From Porogramme epimiltina (Eukaryota > Basidiomycota > Agaricomycetes > Polyporales > Polyporaceae), in contig FTLJ01000006.1 of the NCBI GenBank assembly GCA_900155495.1, forward strand, positions 1 to 20,108: a DNA stretch of 20,108 nt, in the 5' to 3' direction. Below are positions 11,119-19,733 of the stretch, piece by piece. Below the pieces are notes generated by a model. It did no database searches and was not told the origin of the DNA. It saw only the letters and a list, made by a program, of their open reading frames with translations. Each line of letters starts with the position of its first letter. Within the stretch, counting starts at the first letter, position 1. Both the position numbers and the translations under genes were made by a program.

Positions 11119-11252
11119 GCCGAATTCCGTAGGGACAGGGTACATCGCTAGACCTGAATATCTCAAATGATCGAGGTGCGTAAGGGTATTGAAACCTAGA
11201 TGGCGTTGGAACCTAACACCGCGATTTGCAGGTATAAGGTCTCAGCGTCTGA

Positions 11253-12101
11253 TCATGTCGTAGGAGCACGTAGTCTGAGGACCCGCGGCACCCGAGCCCA
11301 ACAACGGAGGTCTGAGAGTGCAGTCACATGCCAGCGGGGTAAAGGATGGACACACATGAGCACTTGCGGGCCACTACCCTTCGGCCGCAATAGTACGGAG
11401 TTTTCAATCCATGTCGATATGTTGAGAGAGAAATATAGATTGTATACAGACGTACATGGGGAGGGGGTAGATACATAGTCGAATAGTATGCATGACAGAT
11501 GAACGCACCGTAAGATATTGGAGAGAAGTAACCATAGGATGAAGGTGACGTTCAAACCCCACGCCCCATGCACAGACATCCTAGACCAGAAGGGCGATGA
11601 GCAAAAGGGGACGAGACATGGGACAACGAGTGAATCAGAGTGATGGAAAGTCTCGACATTGTTTGTTAAGACAGGGATAACTGAATAGGATTTCTCATCA
11701 CGAAATCGACGGGAGAGTAGACGTACCCAGCATGACAACACCACATGCTCCGGGGTCACCGGTCGGATGTCGTGTTCACTGGCGGACGTTGACATGGAAC
11801 GTTGAACGTTGAGGCTTGGTTTGGAAGTGAGGAATCCCAACGTGCCAGGTGGAACGTCGGTGTCCTGGACTTCTAGTATTGATGGAGAGCAGCAGCCACT
11901 GACGGAGGGAAACTGAAGAGGAGTACATCGGCGGAAAAGAGTGGTGCGGTGGTGGTGGGGGAAGAGGAGCAAGTTGGAGGTTGGAACTTTTGACAAATAT
12001 TGTGGGCGTCTGTTGGCCCGGCAAGCGCGGGGTGCCGACGGCTTCCTCCCATGTCTCTCAGCGCGTCGAACTGCGAGCGCATTCTTTTTCCACTCACACA
12101 A
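11253..12101 (-). CDS. Orphan open frame, doubtful gene
   Basis: An uninterrupted 282-codon frame antisense to the intergenic region. It begins at TTG, not ATG; the first in-frame ATG-led part starts around MSTSASEHD, about residue 100. Composition is rich in Ser, Leu, Val and Arg. It includes one hydrophobic stretch (FILWLLLSNIL, about residue 187) that might span a membrane. No family is recognised, no splice-joined extension was found and there is no codon pattern like that of the neighbours. A frame this long is uncommon by chance at this base composition, which is the only reason it is listed. Confidence 0.12.
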   Translation of the reverse strand: MCEWKKNALAVRRAERHGRKPSAPRACRANRRPQYLSKVPTSNLLLFPHHHRTTLFRRCTPLQFPSVSGCCSPSILEVQDTDVPPGTLGFLTSKPSLNVQRSMSTSASEHDIRPVTPEHVVLSCWVRLLSRRFRDEKSYSVIPVLTNNVETFHHSDSLVVPCLVPFCSSPFWSRMSVHGAWGLNVTFILWLLLSNILRCVHLSCILFDYVSTPSPCTSVYNLYFSLNISTWIENSVLLRPKGSGPQVLMCVHPLPRWHVTALSDLRCWARVPRVLRLRAPTT

Positions 12102-12257
12102 GCCTCCCTTACATCACCCCTGCTATAAACGACTTGCAGAATGCCTCGAAGCGCGTATTTGTCTTCCAACATGCCATCCGAACCGCGAACACCGTCTTCT
12201 CGCCCCACCACATGATCGCGATATCCACATGGTCGCTATCTTTCTTCTCCATCCCCG

Positions 12258-12280
12258 CCAATGCCTCAACGTATATATAA
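12258..12280 (+). promoter_or_regulatory. CCAAT and TATA boxes of the secreted hydrolase-like gene
   Basis: CCAAT is at 12258-12262 and TATATATAA at 12272-12280, 70 bases before the ATG at 12350. The spacing suits a transcription start near 12305 and a leader of about 45 nt with no upstream ATG. This is the clearest core promoter in the window and suggests a strongly or conditionally expressed gene. Confidence 0.6.
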
Positions 12281-12349
12281 CGACTTCTCCCCGGGGTCGC
12301 TGCAGCCCCAAGGCATCCTTTTAGCAACTGAAGTTCAAGGGGTCTCGAG

Positions 12350-14336
12350 ATGCCGCGCTTCACTGTAGTCCTAGCATGGCTCGTGTTAATGGCGTCGCAG
12401 GTCCTCGCGCAGTTAACATGGTGAGCTCTTTATTTGTAGGAAACTATCATCCATTGACTCTGGGGAAGGTGCGGGAAGAACTACATGTCTTCGGACCCCC
12501 CGATGGACCCTGGAGGACAGTTCCCTATGCCAGCAACGTCCTCCACACCCCTCCTTGCTTTCCGCTGCGCCCCTATAATCAAACCATACCTCCCGGAAGA
12601 TGCGTCTACCCCAGCCGGCTTTCTCATCGACGCGCCTGTCACGTTTTCCCAGGTGTCCGGCGCGTCGCCCATCAACCTTCCAGCACACGGCCCGGCTGGT
12701 GTCCTCGAGGTCACTATCAAAGTTAACGGACATGTCCTTGCTCAAGGGCCGGTCGCGGTCAACGCGTCGAAGGCCGAATTGCCATTCTCGTTGAAAGCAT
12801 TGAAGCCCCAGACGGCCGCGTTCGATGTGGAATGCTCCGCAACGCTAGGAAAGCAATCATTCTCGTCCAAGACCACGCTTTCGTACCTCCCGGACCCTCC
12901 CGATGGCCGCTCGGTGACGAAGATGGACATGCGAACTGGCGCGTTGCTTGCAAAGCCTGCGACGGGCAAGGGCAGCGCATACGAGAGCGTCTTCCCCGTC
13001 GGGTTTTACACGGATTTTGGGAGCTACCTCGCAGCAAATGTGTCCGTGATCGACGAAATTGCTGCGCAGGGCTTTACGGTAGTAAGTGTTTCCCGTTTGG
13101 TGGTTGAGTACATTGTTTCGGCCTAACGCCCCTCAGATCCACCCAATCCCTACTTTTGACAACCTCACGGCGCTCGCAGAAGTGGTGCAGCGCATGGAAG
13201 AGGTCGGCATCTACCTCATGTACGACATGCGATGGTACGTATCTGGTACTCTCACAGATGTTAAGGGGTTAACATTGTCCACAGGACATATATGAACAAC
13301 ACCGCGGTGACGGAAGAAGTGAACCGCATCAAAAACAGCCCAGCCCTCCTGCTTTGGTACACCGGCGACGAGCCCGATGGCACGTCAGACCCGTTGAACG
13401 CGACCACGACCGCCTACGACCTCATCTACTCCCTCGACGGCTACCACCCGGTTTCGCTCGTACTGAACTGCGAGAACTATTTCTGGACAGACTACACCGC
13501 CGGGACGGACATCGTGATGCAAGATACGTACATGATCGGCATCAACGCAACGTTCTCGGTCGAATGGGTATGTTATCTTTCTTCTCGCCCTACGCGCGAG
13601 CGTAGTCGCTGATAACGGTGTGGGGCAGAACACGCCGTGCACGCCCGACTATGGCGATTGTGGATGCGACAATTGCAAAGGGGACTTCGACGACATCAGC
13701 ACTCGGATGGACGAGTTCGCGCAGCGGCGGTTCACGGACGGCTGGGAGCTGTCGAAGGCGGTGTGGACGGTCCCGCAGGGCTTCGGCGCGGGAGAGTACG
13801 TGTCTCGGTGTGATGGCTTCCTCGCGTTTCGCTAACTTGATGACAGATACTGGTCGAGAATACCCACGGGAAAGGAGTTTGTGGTACAGAGCGTACTGGC
13901 GATCAACCATGGCGCTCTGGGTAAGCCCCCCCCCTTTGTCCTGTCGCTGAAATGCTCACACTCCGTTCGCATCGCATCGTCAGGTGTCGTGTCGTGGAAC
14001 GCGCCCACGACAGCCGACATCACGTCCTCCGCCGCGCTCCTCTCGCGCGCGCTCGCCTCGTCGATGAAGGCGTTCATCCTCGACCCACACGCGTCGTTCT
14101 CGCACACGCGCGTCGGGCGCGTCGACGTCGGGCTGTGGACGGTCGGCGCGCGCACGCTCGTGCTCGCAACGAACCTCGACTACGCCACGGCCGAGTTCGA
14201 CCTGGGGGCTGTGCAGGCGGATCTTGGCGGGCGCGTTGCGGAGGGGGCGATGCAGGTGCTGGACAGCGGGGCGAAGCTGGAGGGGAGGAAGGTCGTGCTT
14301 GAGAGTGTGGGCACGGGTGCGTTTGTCTTGGGCTGA
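12350..14336 (+). CDS. Secreted glycoside-hydrolase-superfamily-like protein (7 exons, 552 aa)
   Basis: Exons: 12350-12420, 12469-13081, 13137-13234, 13285-13567, 13629-13795, 13847-13920, 13984-14336. All junctions keep frame. Residues 1-20 form a signal peptide (MPRFTVVLAWLVLMASQVLA), then the mature protein starts QLTWCGKNYM. The N-terminal half looks like a beta-rich domain (to about 180). A TIM-barrel-like catalytic region follows, with IYLMYDMRW near 258 and LLLWYTGDEPDG near 283-294. Asp289 and Glu290 are candidate catalytic acids. CTPDYGDCGCDNC (about 359-371) is a cysteine cluster that may bind metal or form disulfides. The last exon (from residue 436) encodes a C-terminal region of about 117 residues ending in GTGAFVLG. 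I recognise similar predicted proteins from basidiomycetes, annotated only as glycoside hydrolase superfamily; the substrate is unknown. Several N-x-S/T sites support secretion. The 3' exon is duplicated at 17155-17522. Intron 1 uses a GAAG acceptor, chosen to keep frame. Confidence 0.85.
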
Positions 14337-16534
14337 GCTGTGGGCGCGATGACGGTTGAATGGCAAATTCTTGGTCAATGTGTCCGGGTATCAAGGATGA
14401 TGCGCTCGTGTGCCGCCCTCAAGCTATCGGGACGCTCAAAGTTGGCGCTGTCAGTGCCCCCGCTACTTGTTAAGTACTCCCGTCCGATCTGGGCGCAAGC
14501 TTCGGCGGCTGCACACGTGACTGCAATATGGCGAGAATGATGAGGTGCGTACGCCGCATGGCTTCCCGTTCTTGCCATCATCGACATACGCTTTCTGCGG
14601 AACGTTGTCGCCATGCCCGAGGTACGGTGGATCCCCTCTGTTTCTGCGCACGTTCGGAGTCCCACGCTGACTCTTCGTCCTAGCTAAGTGTAACTTCAAC
14701 CTGGAAGAAGATAGTCAGGCGTCGACGCGTCGTTGCGCCGCAGTCTCTATGCCATCCGGCACTACAGACGTTCGACATACTGGAAGCCTGGTTTGAAGTA
14801 TTCGACCCAACTTCCGCCGAAGACCGCGCCGCCTGCGCCAATGCCGCTCTCACGTGTCGCTCTTTTACCGAGGCAGCCTCTCGCATCGTCTGGGGAGATC
14901 TTCCCCACCTAAAACCACTGTGGAATATCCTTCTCAAGCATCGACCACTCCTGCGGTTCATCAGCCACAAGAAAGAAGTCGACCGGTATAGCGTGCCCAA
15001 ACACGGAGTCGCCGCCTTTCGCGCGAGCCGGATGGTGCGTTCAGGAATGCTTCAAGTTGGCCGAGCGCACTCAGTCTAACCACACGCTTAACTTCTACAG
15101 ATACTTACTACGGAGAGCTACAAAGACCCCTCTCGGTGGACGCGGTTCCTCTCGTGTTCCGCCCGAGTCCGTTCACTCGGAATTCCCGATAATCTAGACT
15201 GCCATCCTGAGGAGTACAAGCTTATCTGTACGATAATCGGACACAACAAGAACTGCACTTTTCTGCCATCGCTTCGCAAGATCGGCTGGGCTCTCCGTGA
15301 TGGAAATGGTCTGCTTCCCCCGTATTTCGCTCCCCAAGCTCTCCACTCGCTTTATCTCACGCACTCCAGTGCCAATCCGACGCCAGCCCAAGGGGATCTC
15401 GTGCAGCAATACACGCCTTTCATCCGCACTCTGTCAATTGGCAGTCACTTGTTGATGCCCCTGGTACGACCCAATTCGCTATCCGTTGTCGATATCGCCC
15501 TCAGCCTCAAATACTTGGAAACCCTCCGAATATGGGCAGCTTACGAGGCGATGTCCCTCACCCCTTCCGACCTACAGCGGCTCGGTGAATCCCCGACTAT
15601 CAGAGACCTCGACGTGCATATCACGGGCTTCCGGGAAAGCCGTGACGCAGTCAAGCTACCCAAGATACGCTGTCTGCGGTTGGTCGGTCTGGCGGTCGAC
15701 ATCTCCTATTTGCTAAGGCATATCAAGGCCCCTGCACTGTTCGACCTCGAGCTCAGCTGCAATGCGATTAACGCAAAGCAATTCGTCGACCTCGTGAGGA
15801 GCTTAGGCGGTGCCCCAGTTGCCCAGAACCTGCGCTCGCTAACCCTGTCGGCGACCAGGTACTGGAACAGCGAAGGGACATACGACAGCGACGTGACATA
15901 CGAACCAGACTCTGTTTGGTATCTCTCTACGCTGCTCAGGCCGTGCATCAACATGGTCAAGCTCCAGAGCTTCGAGCTTTCCACCATCCCATGGGAGAAC
16001 GTCATCACCGACGGCGACGACATCCGCGAGATCGCAGAGTGGCTTCCAAACACGCTCCAGCGGCTCGCTCTCTCTCACCTCCACTACCCCCCGTGGCCCC
16101 CGCTCACGTTGCTTCGGCACTTCGCCCGCCACTGCCCCAACCTCATCGAGCTCGAGTTCCTCGCCCTCCGCCTCGACCCCGTGCCGTGCTGCGACTCTCC
16201 CTGGTATGCCGACCATAGCAAGTCCTCGGACGCGGAGATCGACGATATCGTGCCCTCGGACGCGATCAAGGGGGACCATCCGTTGCAAATATTCCGCACT
16301 GGAGACATGTGGCGGCGGTCGCTCCCCGAGGGAATGGAGCAGGAAGACGTGCAGGCGATCGGGGAGTATCTGCACTCGCTCTTCCCGAGGCTCGATCTGG
16401 TCCGGATGCGGGACCTCGTGAAGCGGAATCGGCCGCCAACCTGCAGGTGTTTCGATTCCGGATACTATCTGGTGCTGAATGAAATAGAGAAGGCGCGCGA
16501 GAAGAGTAGGAGAGAAGGAGAGCGGGTACCTTGA
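13966..16534 (+). repeat. Tandem segmental duplication, copy 1
   Basis: This copy runs from the 3' end of intron 6 of the hydrolase-like gene, through its last exon, the intergenic spacer and the whole first type B F-box gene. The same order recurs at 17155-19733 in the same orientation, with start codons of the F-box genes 3220 bases apart. Similarity is very high in the hydrolase exon, moderate in the spacer, and patchy in the F-box gene (high at both ends). After the F-box stop codons, similarity is lost. Confidence 0.85.
14613..16534 (+). CDS. F-box/LRR-like protein, type B copy 1 (3 exons, 597 aa)
   Basis: Probable SCF substrate adaptor. Exon 1 is just ATG CCC GAG (14613-14621), exon 2 is 14684-15034 (117 codons) and exon 3 is 15101-16534. 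Introns are 62 and 66 nt with GTACGG/CCTAG and GTGCGT/TACAG ends. I chose this start because the relative at 17833 and the remnant at 16780 preserve the same 9-nt exon and splice sites. The F-box-like segment is DILEAWFEVFDP (about 34-45) to SRIVWGDLP (about 69-77). Exon 3 opens ILTTESYKDPSRWTRFLSC, followed by leucine-rich repeats (SLKYLETLRIW; LRLVGLAVDIS; NTLQRLALSHL; CPNLIELEFLAL). The C-terminus has the conserved IGEYLHSLFPRLD and VKRNRPPT blocks. It is 7 residues longer than its duplicate; 6 of these come from an 18-bp internal repeat near 15877. Its target is unknown. Confidence 0.85.
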
Positions 16535-16779
16535 CGATAGGCTGATACACAGATCTGGAATCGCTCGGGGACATTTGTGTAAGTCGGTATTTCTGACCTA
16601 GAGACGGTGTCATCTTGCTTCTAGGGTCGAATTTCAAAGTTTGTGTTACATAACTTCGGCGCAGTGAGAACAAACGACACGTCACCTACGAGCTTTCAAC
16701 ACCGCTACTTACTATACTCTTGGAACCAGCTGCAACGCCCCGTCTTGCATTACGTCTGCTGCATCTAACGGGGGCCCAT

Positions 16780-17154
16780 ATGTCTAAGGTACCTGCTCAT
16801 TTTGTTCGGAGCGTTAGTCACAACCTTATCTGACTCTCGACCTCTTGCTAGTTCAGCGTAGCCTCGACGCTGAAATGGGCGACTGAGAGGCACCAAGACA
16901 CCATACAGGAGCCTAAGTGCCACCGTGCATTGCAGGCACTTGACATCCTGGAGGCCCTCTTCGAGGTGTTTGACATGACACTGGGGGAAGATCGCGCCGC
17001 CTGCGTCAGTGCCGCCCTTGCATGCCGCTCGTTCTCAGAACTAACTTGCCGTGTTCTTTGGAGCACTCTTCCCAGCCTGATGCCTCCGTGGTAGATCCTC
17101 CTGAAGAACCGGCTGCTCCCGCCGTTTTTCAGGCACAAGAATGACATCCCTCTG
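16780..17154 (+). pseudogene. 5' remnant of a third type B F-box gene
   Basis: ATG TCT AAG at 16780-16788, a 63-nt intron (16789-16851) and then an exon-2 equivalent from 16852 match the intact type B genes. The first 80 codons of exon 2 align without any insertion or deletion. By my count about 43 of 80 residues match copy 1, against about 60 of 80 between the two intact copies, so this is an older paralog. The F-box core is readable (LDILEALFEVFD, DRAAC, ALACRSFSEL). A TAG at 17092-17094 follows PPW where the intact genes have Asn. Similarity to the F-box family ends around 17150 (RHKND), where sequence of the hydrolase gene begins. The LRR part is absent. Confidence 0.8.
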
Positions 17155-17522
17155 TTCAAATCGCATTTGCAGGAGCCGTGTCGTGGAACGCGCACACCAC
17201 AGCCGACATCACGTCCTCCACGCTCCTCTCGCGCGCGCTCGCCTCGTCGATGAAGGCGTTCATCCTTGACCCCCGCGCCTCGTTCTTGCACACGCGCGTC
17301 GGGCGCGTCGACGTCGGGCTGTGTACAGTCGGCGCGTGCACACTTACGCTCGCGACGAACCTCGACTACGCCACTGCCGAGTTCGGCTTGAGCGCTGTGC
17401 AGGCGGGTCTTGGCGGGCGCGTTGCGGAGGGGGCAGTGCTGGTGCTTGACAGCGGGGCGAAGCTAGAGGGGAGGAAGGTCGTGCTCGAGAGTGTGGGCAC
17501 GGGTGCATTTGTCTTGGGATGA
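17155..17522 (+). pseudogene. Duplicated 3' exon of the hydrolase-like gene
   Basis: This copies the end of intron 6 (with an intact TTGCAG acceptor at 17166-17171) and all of exon 7 of the 12350-14336 gene, through the TGA at 17520-17522. The reading frame is fully open. By eye it differs from the parent by about 12 substitutions and one lost codon (SSAALL to SSTLL) over about 113 residues. Two changes create cysteines (GLCTVGACTL). The first six exons, signal peptide and DEPD motif are missing and the only in-frame ATG is internal (SSMKAF), so no functional enzyme can be made. Splicing from an upstream exon is conceivable but not supported. Confidence 0.85.
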
Positions 17523-17832
17523 GCTGTGGACATGGGCTGTGAGCGTGGGTTGTGTGACGAATATCGAATGGCGAGTTCTTGATCAGCTTTCCTCGTGACG
17601 GGATGTCAAGAATGATGTATTCAGGTGCCGTTCTCGTGGAGTACTTAAGCCACCGGGCCACTCAGAGAAGACGCTGTCAATGTCATCGCTACTCGTTGCC
17701 CCAAGTCCGACCTGGACGCAAACTTTGGAAGCTGGCCACGTGCCTGCAACTGGGACACAGTGGACTGTGGGAATGATGAGGGTATACCACCATCTGCGTA
17801 TGCGGAAACCTTACTTGTAGAGCGTCGTCACC

Positions 17833-19733
17833 ATGCCTAAGGTATGGTATATTTCCTATGTTTCATCACACGTTCGGGGTTTGATATTGACTCGTTGCCA
17901 TAGCTGAGCGCGACTTCAACTTTGAAGAAGATAATCAGACGCCGCTATGCCGCCGTGCCTCAGTCTCTATGCCACCCGGCATTGCAGACATACGATATAC
18001 TGGAGGCTTTGTTTAACATTTTCGACCCATCAGCTGCCGAGGACCGCGCTGCCTGTGCCAACGCTGCCCTCGCATGCCGCTCTTTCACCGGCCTGGCCTC
18101 TCGTGTCGTTTGGGGAGCCCTTCCCAACTTAAATCCGCTCTGGAATGCTCTTCTGAAGCCCCGATCACTCCTGCGATTTATCGGCCACAAGAAAGAAGCC
18201 GACCGGGATAGCGGGCCGAAACAGGGAGTTGCCACCTCTCGCGCGAGCCGGATGGTGCGTTCAGGAATACTTCCGGCGTGCCGTTGACGCTCAGTCTAAT
18301 AACACACTTGACCCCTACAGATACTCACCACAGAGAGCTACAAAGACCCCTCTCTGTGGATGCGGTTCCTCTCATGTTCCGCCCGAGTCCATTCACTCGG
18401 AGTACCCAAGTATCTGGACTGCCATCCTGAGGAGTACAAGCTCATCTGCACGATTATCGAACACAACGGGAACTGCCCTTTTCTTCCATCGCTTCGCAAG
18501 CTCCGCTGGGCTCTCCGGGATGGAAACGGCCTGTTCCCACCGCAATTCGCTCCCCAAGCTCTCCACTCGCTTTCTTTCACGCACTCCGGCGCCAATCCGA
18601 CGCCAGCCCAAGGGGATCTCGTCCTTCAATACACACCGTTCATCCGTACATTGTCCATCTGCAGTGATTGGCTCGTGGGTCTGGCAGGACATACCTCACA
18701 ATCCATCGTTGACATAGCCCTCAGCCTCAAATACCTACAAAGCCTCCGAATATGGGAAGCTGACGAGTCGATGCCCCTCACTCCCCCCGACCTCCAGCGG
18801 CTCGGCGCGTCCGCGACTATCACAGACCTCGACGTGTACATCACTAGCTTCCAGGATACACGCGACCAAGTCGGGCTACCCAGAATGCGCCGTCTGCGGT
18901 TGGTCGGCCTGGCTGTCAACGTCTCGTCTTTGCTGAGGCGTATCCAGGCACCATCCCTGCTCGAGCTCGAGCTCGGCTGCATGGCAATTACTGCAACAGG
19001 ATTTGTCGAATTAATGGAGGATTTGGGCGGCTCCCCGGTTTCTGGGAACCTCTGCTCGCTCTTTCTATCACCCAGCAGGTCCTATGGCAGCGAAGTGCTA
19101 TCTGATCCAGATGCTGCTTGGTTTCTCTCTACGCTGCTCAGTCCATGTGTCAACATGGTGAAGCTCAAGCATTTCGAGCTCGACAGCATCCCGTGGGAGA
19201 ACGTCATCACCGACAGCTACGACATACGCGAGGTTGCAAAGTGTTTCCCAAACACGCTCCGACGGCTTTCCCTCCCCTACCTCAATTACCCCCCTTCTCC
19301 GCCGCTCACACTGCTCTGGCATTTCGCACACCACTGCCCCAACCTCGTCAAGCTCGAGTTCCTTGCCCTCAGTCTCGACTCCGTGTCATGCCACAACTCC
19401 TTCTGGTGCACTGAGTCTGGCAAGATCTCAGACATGGTGACCCACGACGGAGCGCCCTTATACCCGAAAAAGGGAGGCCATCCTCTACGAACGTTCCGCG
19501 CCGGAGACATGGAGCGGCAGTCTCTCCCTAAGGGAATGGGGCGGAAGGACGTAGAGGCGATCGGGGAGTATCTGCACTCGCTCTTCCCGAGGCTCGACAT
19601 GGTCCGGATGCGAGACCTCGTGAAGCGGAATCGGCCGCCAACGGACAGGTGTTTCGATTCCGGGTACTACGTGGTTCTGAATGAAATAGAGGCAGCGCGC
19701 GAGAGGCAGCTGAGAAGGGACGTTGGAGAGTGA
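17833..19733 (+). CDS. F-box/LRR-like protein, type B copy 2 (3 exons, 590 aa)
   Basis: Paralog of the 14613-16534 gene with identical architecture: exon 1 ATG CCT AAG (17833-17841), a 62-nt intron, exon 2 17904-18254 (117 codons), a 66-nt intron and exon 3 18321-19733. The F-box-like segment is DILEALFNIFDP to SRVVWGALP (about residues 34-77). LRR-like stretches include SLKYLQSLRIW, LRLVGLAVNVS, NTLRRLSLPYL and CPNLVKLEFLAL. The C-terminal IGEYLHSLFPRLD and VKRNRPPT blocks are almost unchanged even at DNA level, whereas the central region has many replacements. It is intact, with all splice signals kept, so it is probably functional. Probable role is an SCF substrate adaptor; target unknown. 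Confidence 0.85.

Larger units (their letters stand above)
11119..12349. other. Intergenic region with promoter of the secreted hydrolase-like gene
   Basis: This 1.2 kb region lies between the third type A F-box gene and the secreted hydrolase-like gene. Its last 100 bases hold a CCAAT box and a TATA box. A 282-codon frame on the minus strand (12101 down to 11253) is the only long open frame; see its own entry. A short direct repeat AACGTTGAACGTTGA occurs near 11800. I see no other gene. Confidence 0.5.
17155..19733 (+). repeat. Tandem segmental duplication, copy 2
   Basis: This is the second copy of the segment described at 13966-16534: hydrolase exon 7, spacer (17523-17832, 310 bases against 276 in copy 1) and a complete type B F-box gene. 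The spacer is recognisable by shared short blocks (for example GAATGATGA and the CACGTTCGG motif in the first F-box intron) but is clearly diverged. The left edge lies inside a broken F-box gene. Confidence 0.83.

Noticed and set aside
12376..12726. ATG at 12376 as a gene start
   Set aside because: This frame is out of phase with the signal peptide exon, ignores the GTGAGC donor at 12421 and encodes nothing recognisable.
12485..13126. ATG at 12485 as start of the hydrolase-like gene
   Set aside because: An upstream exon with a signal peptide and in-frame splicing (12420 to 12469) restores WCGKNYM before this Met. The frame also runs past the true donor at 13081.
15401..16534. Start of the first type B F-box gene at GTG 15401
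   Set aside because: GTG is not a normal nuclear start. The frame extends upstream without stops to 15101 and joins exons carrying the F-box.
17178..17522. A short gene starting at GTG 17178
   Set aside because: It is the last exon of the hydrolase-like gene copied without its upstream exons. It has no proper start codon.
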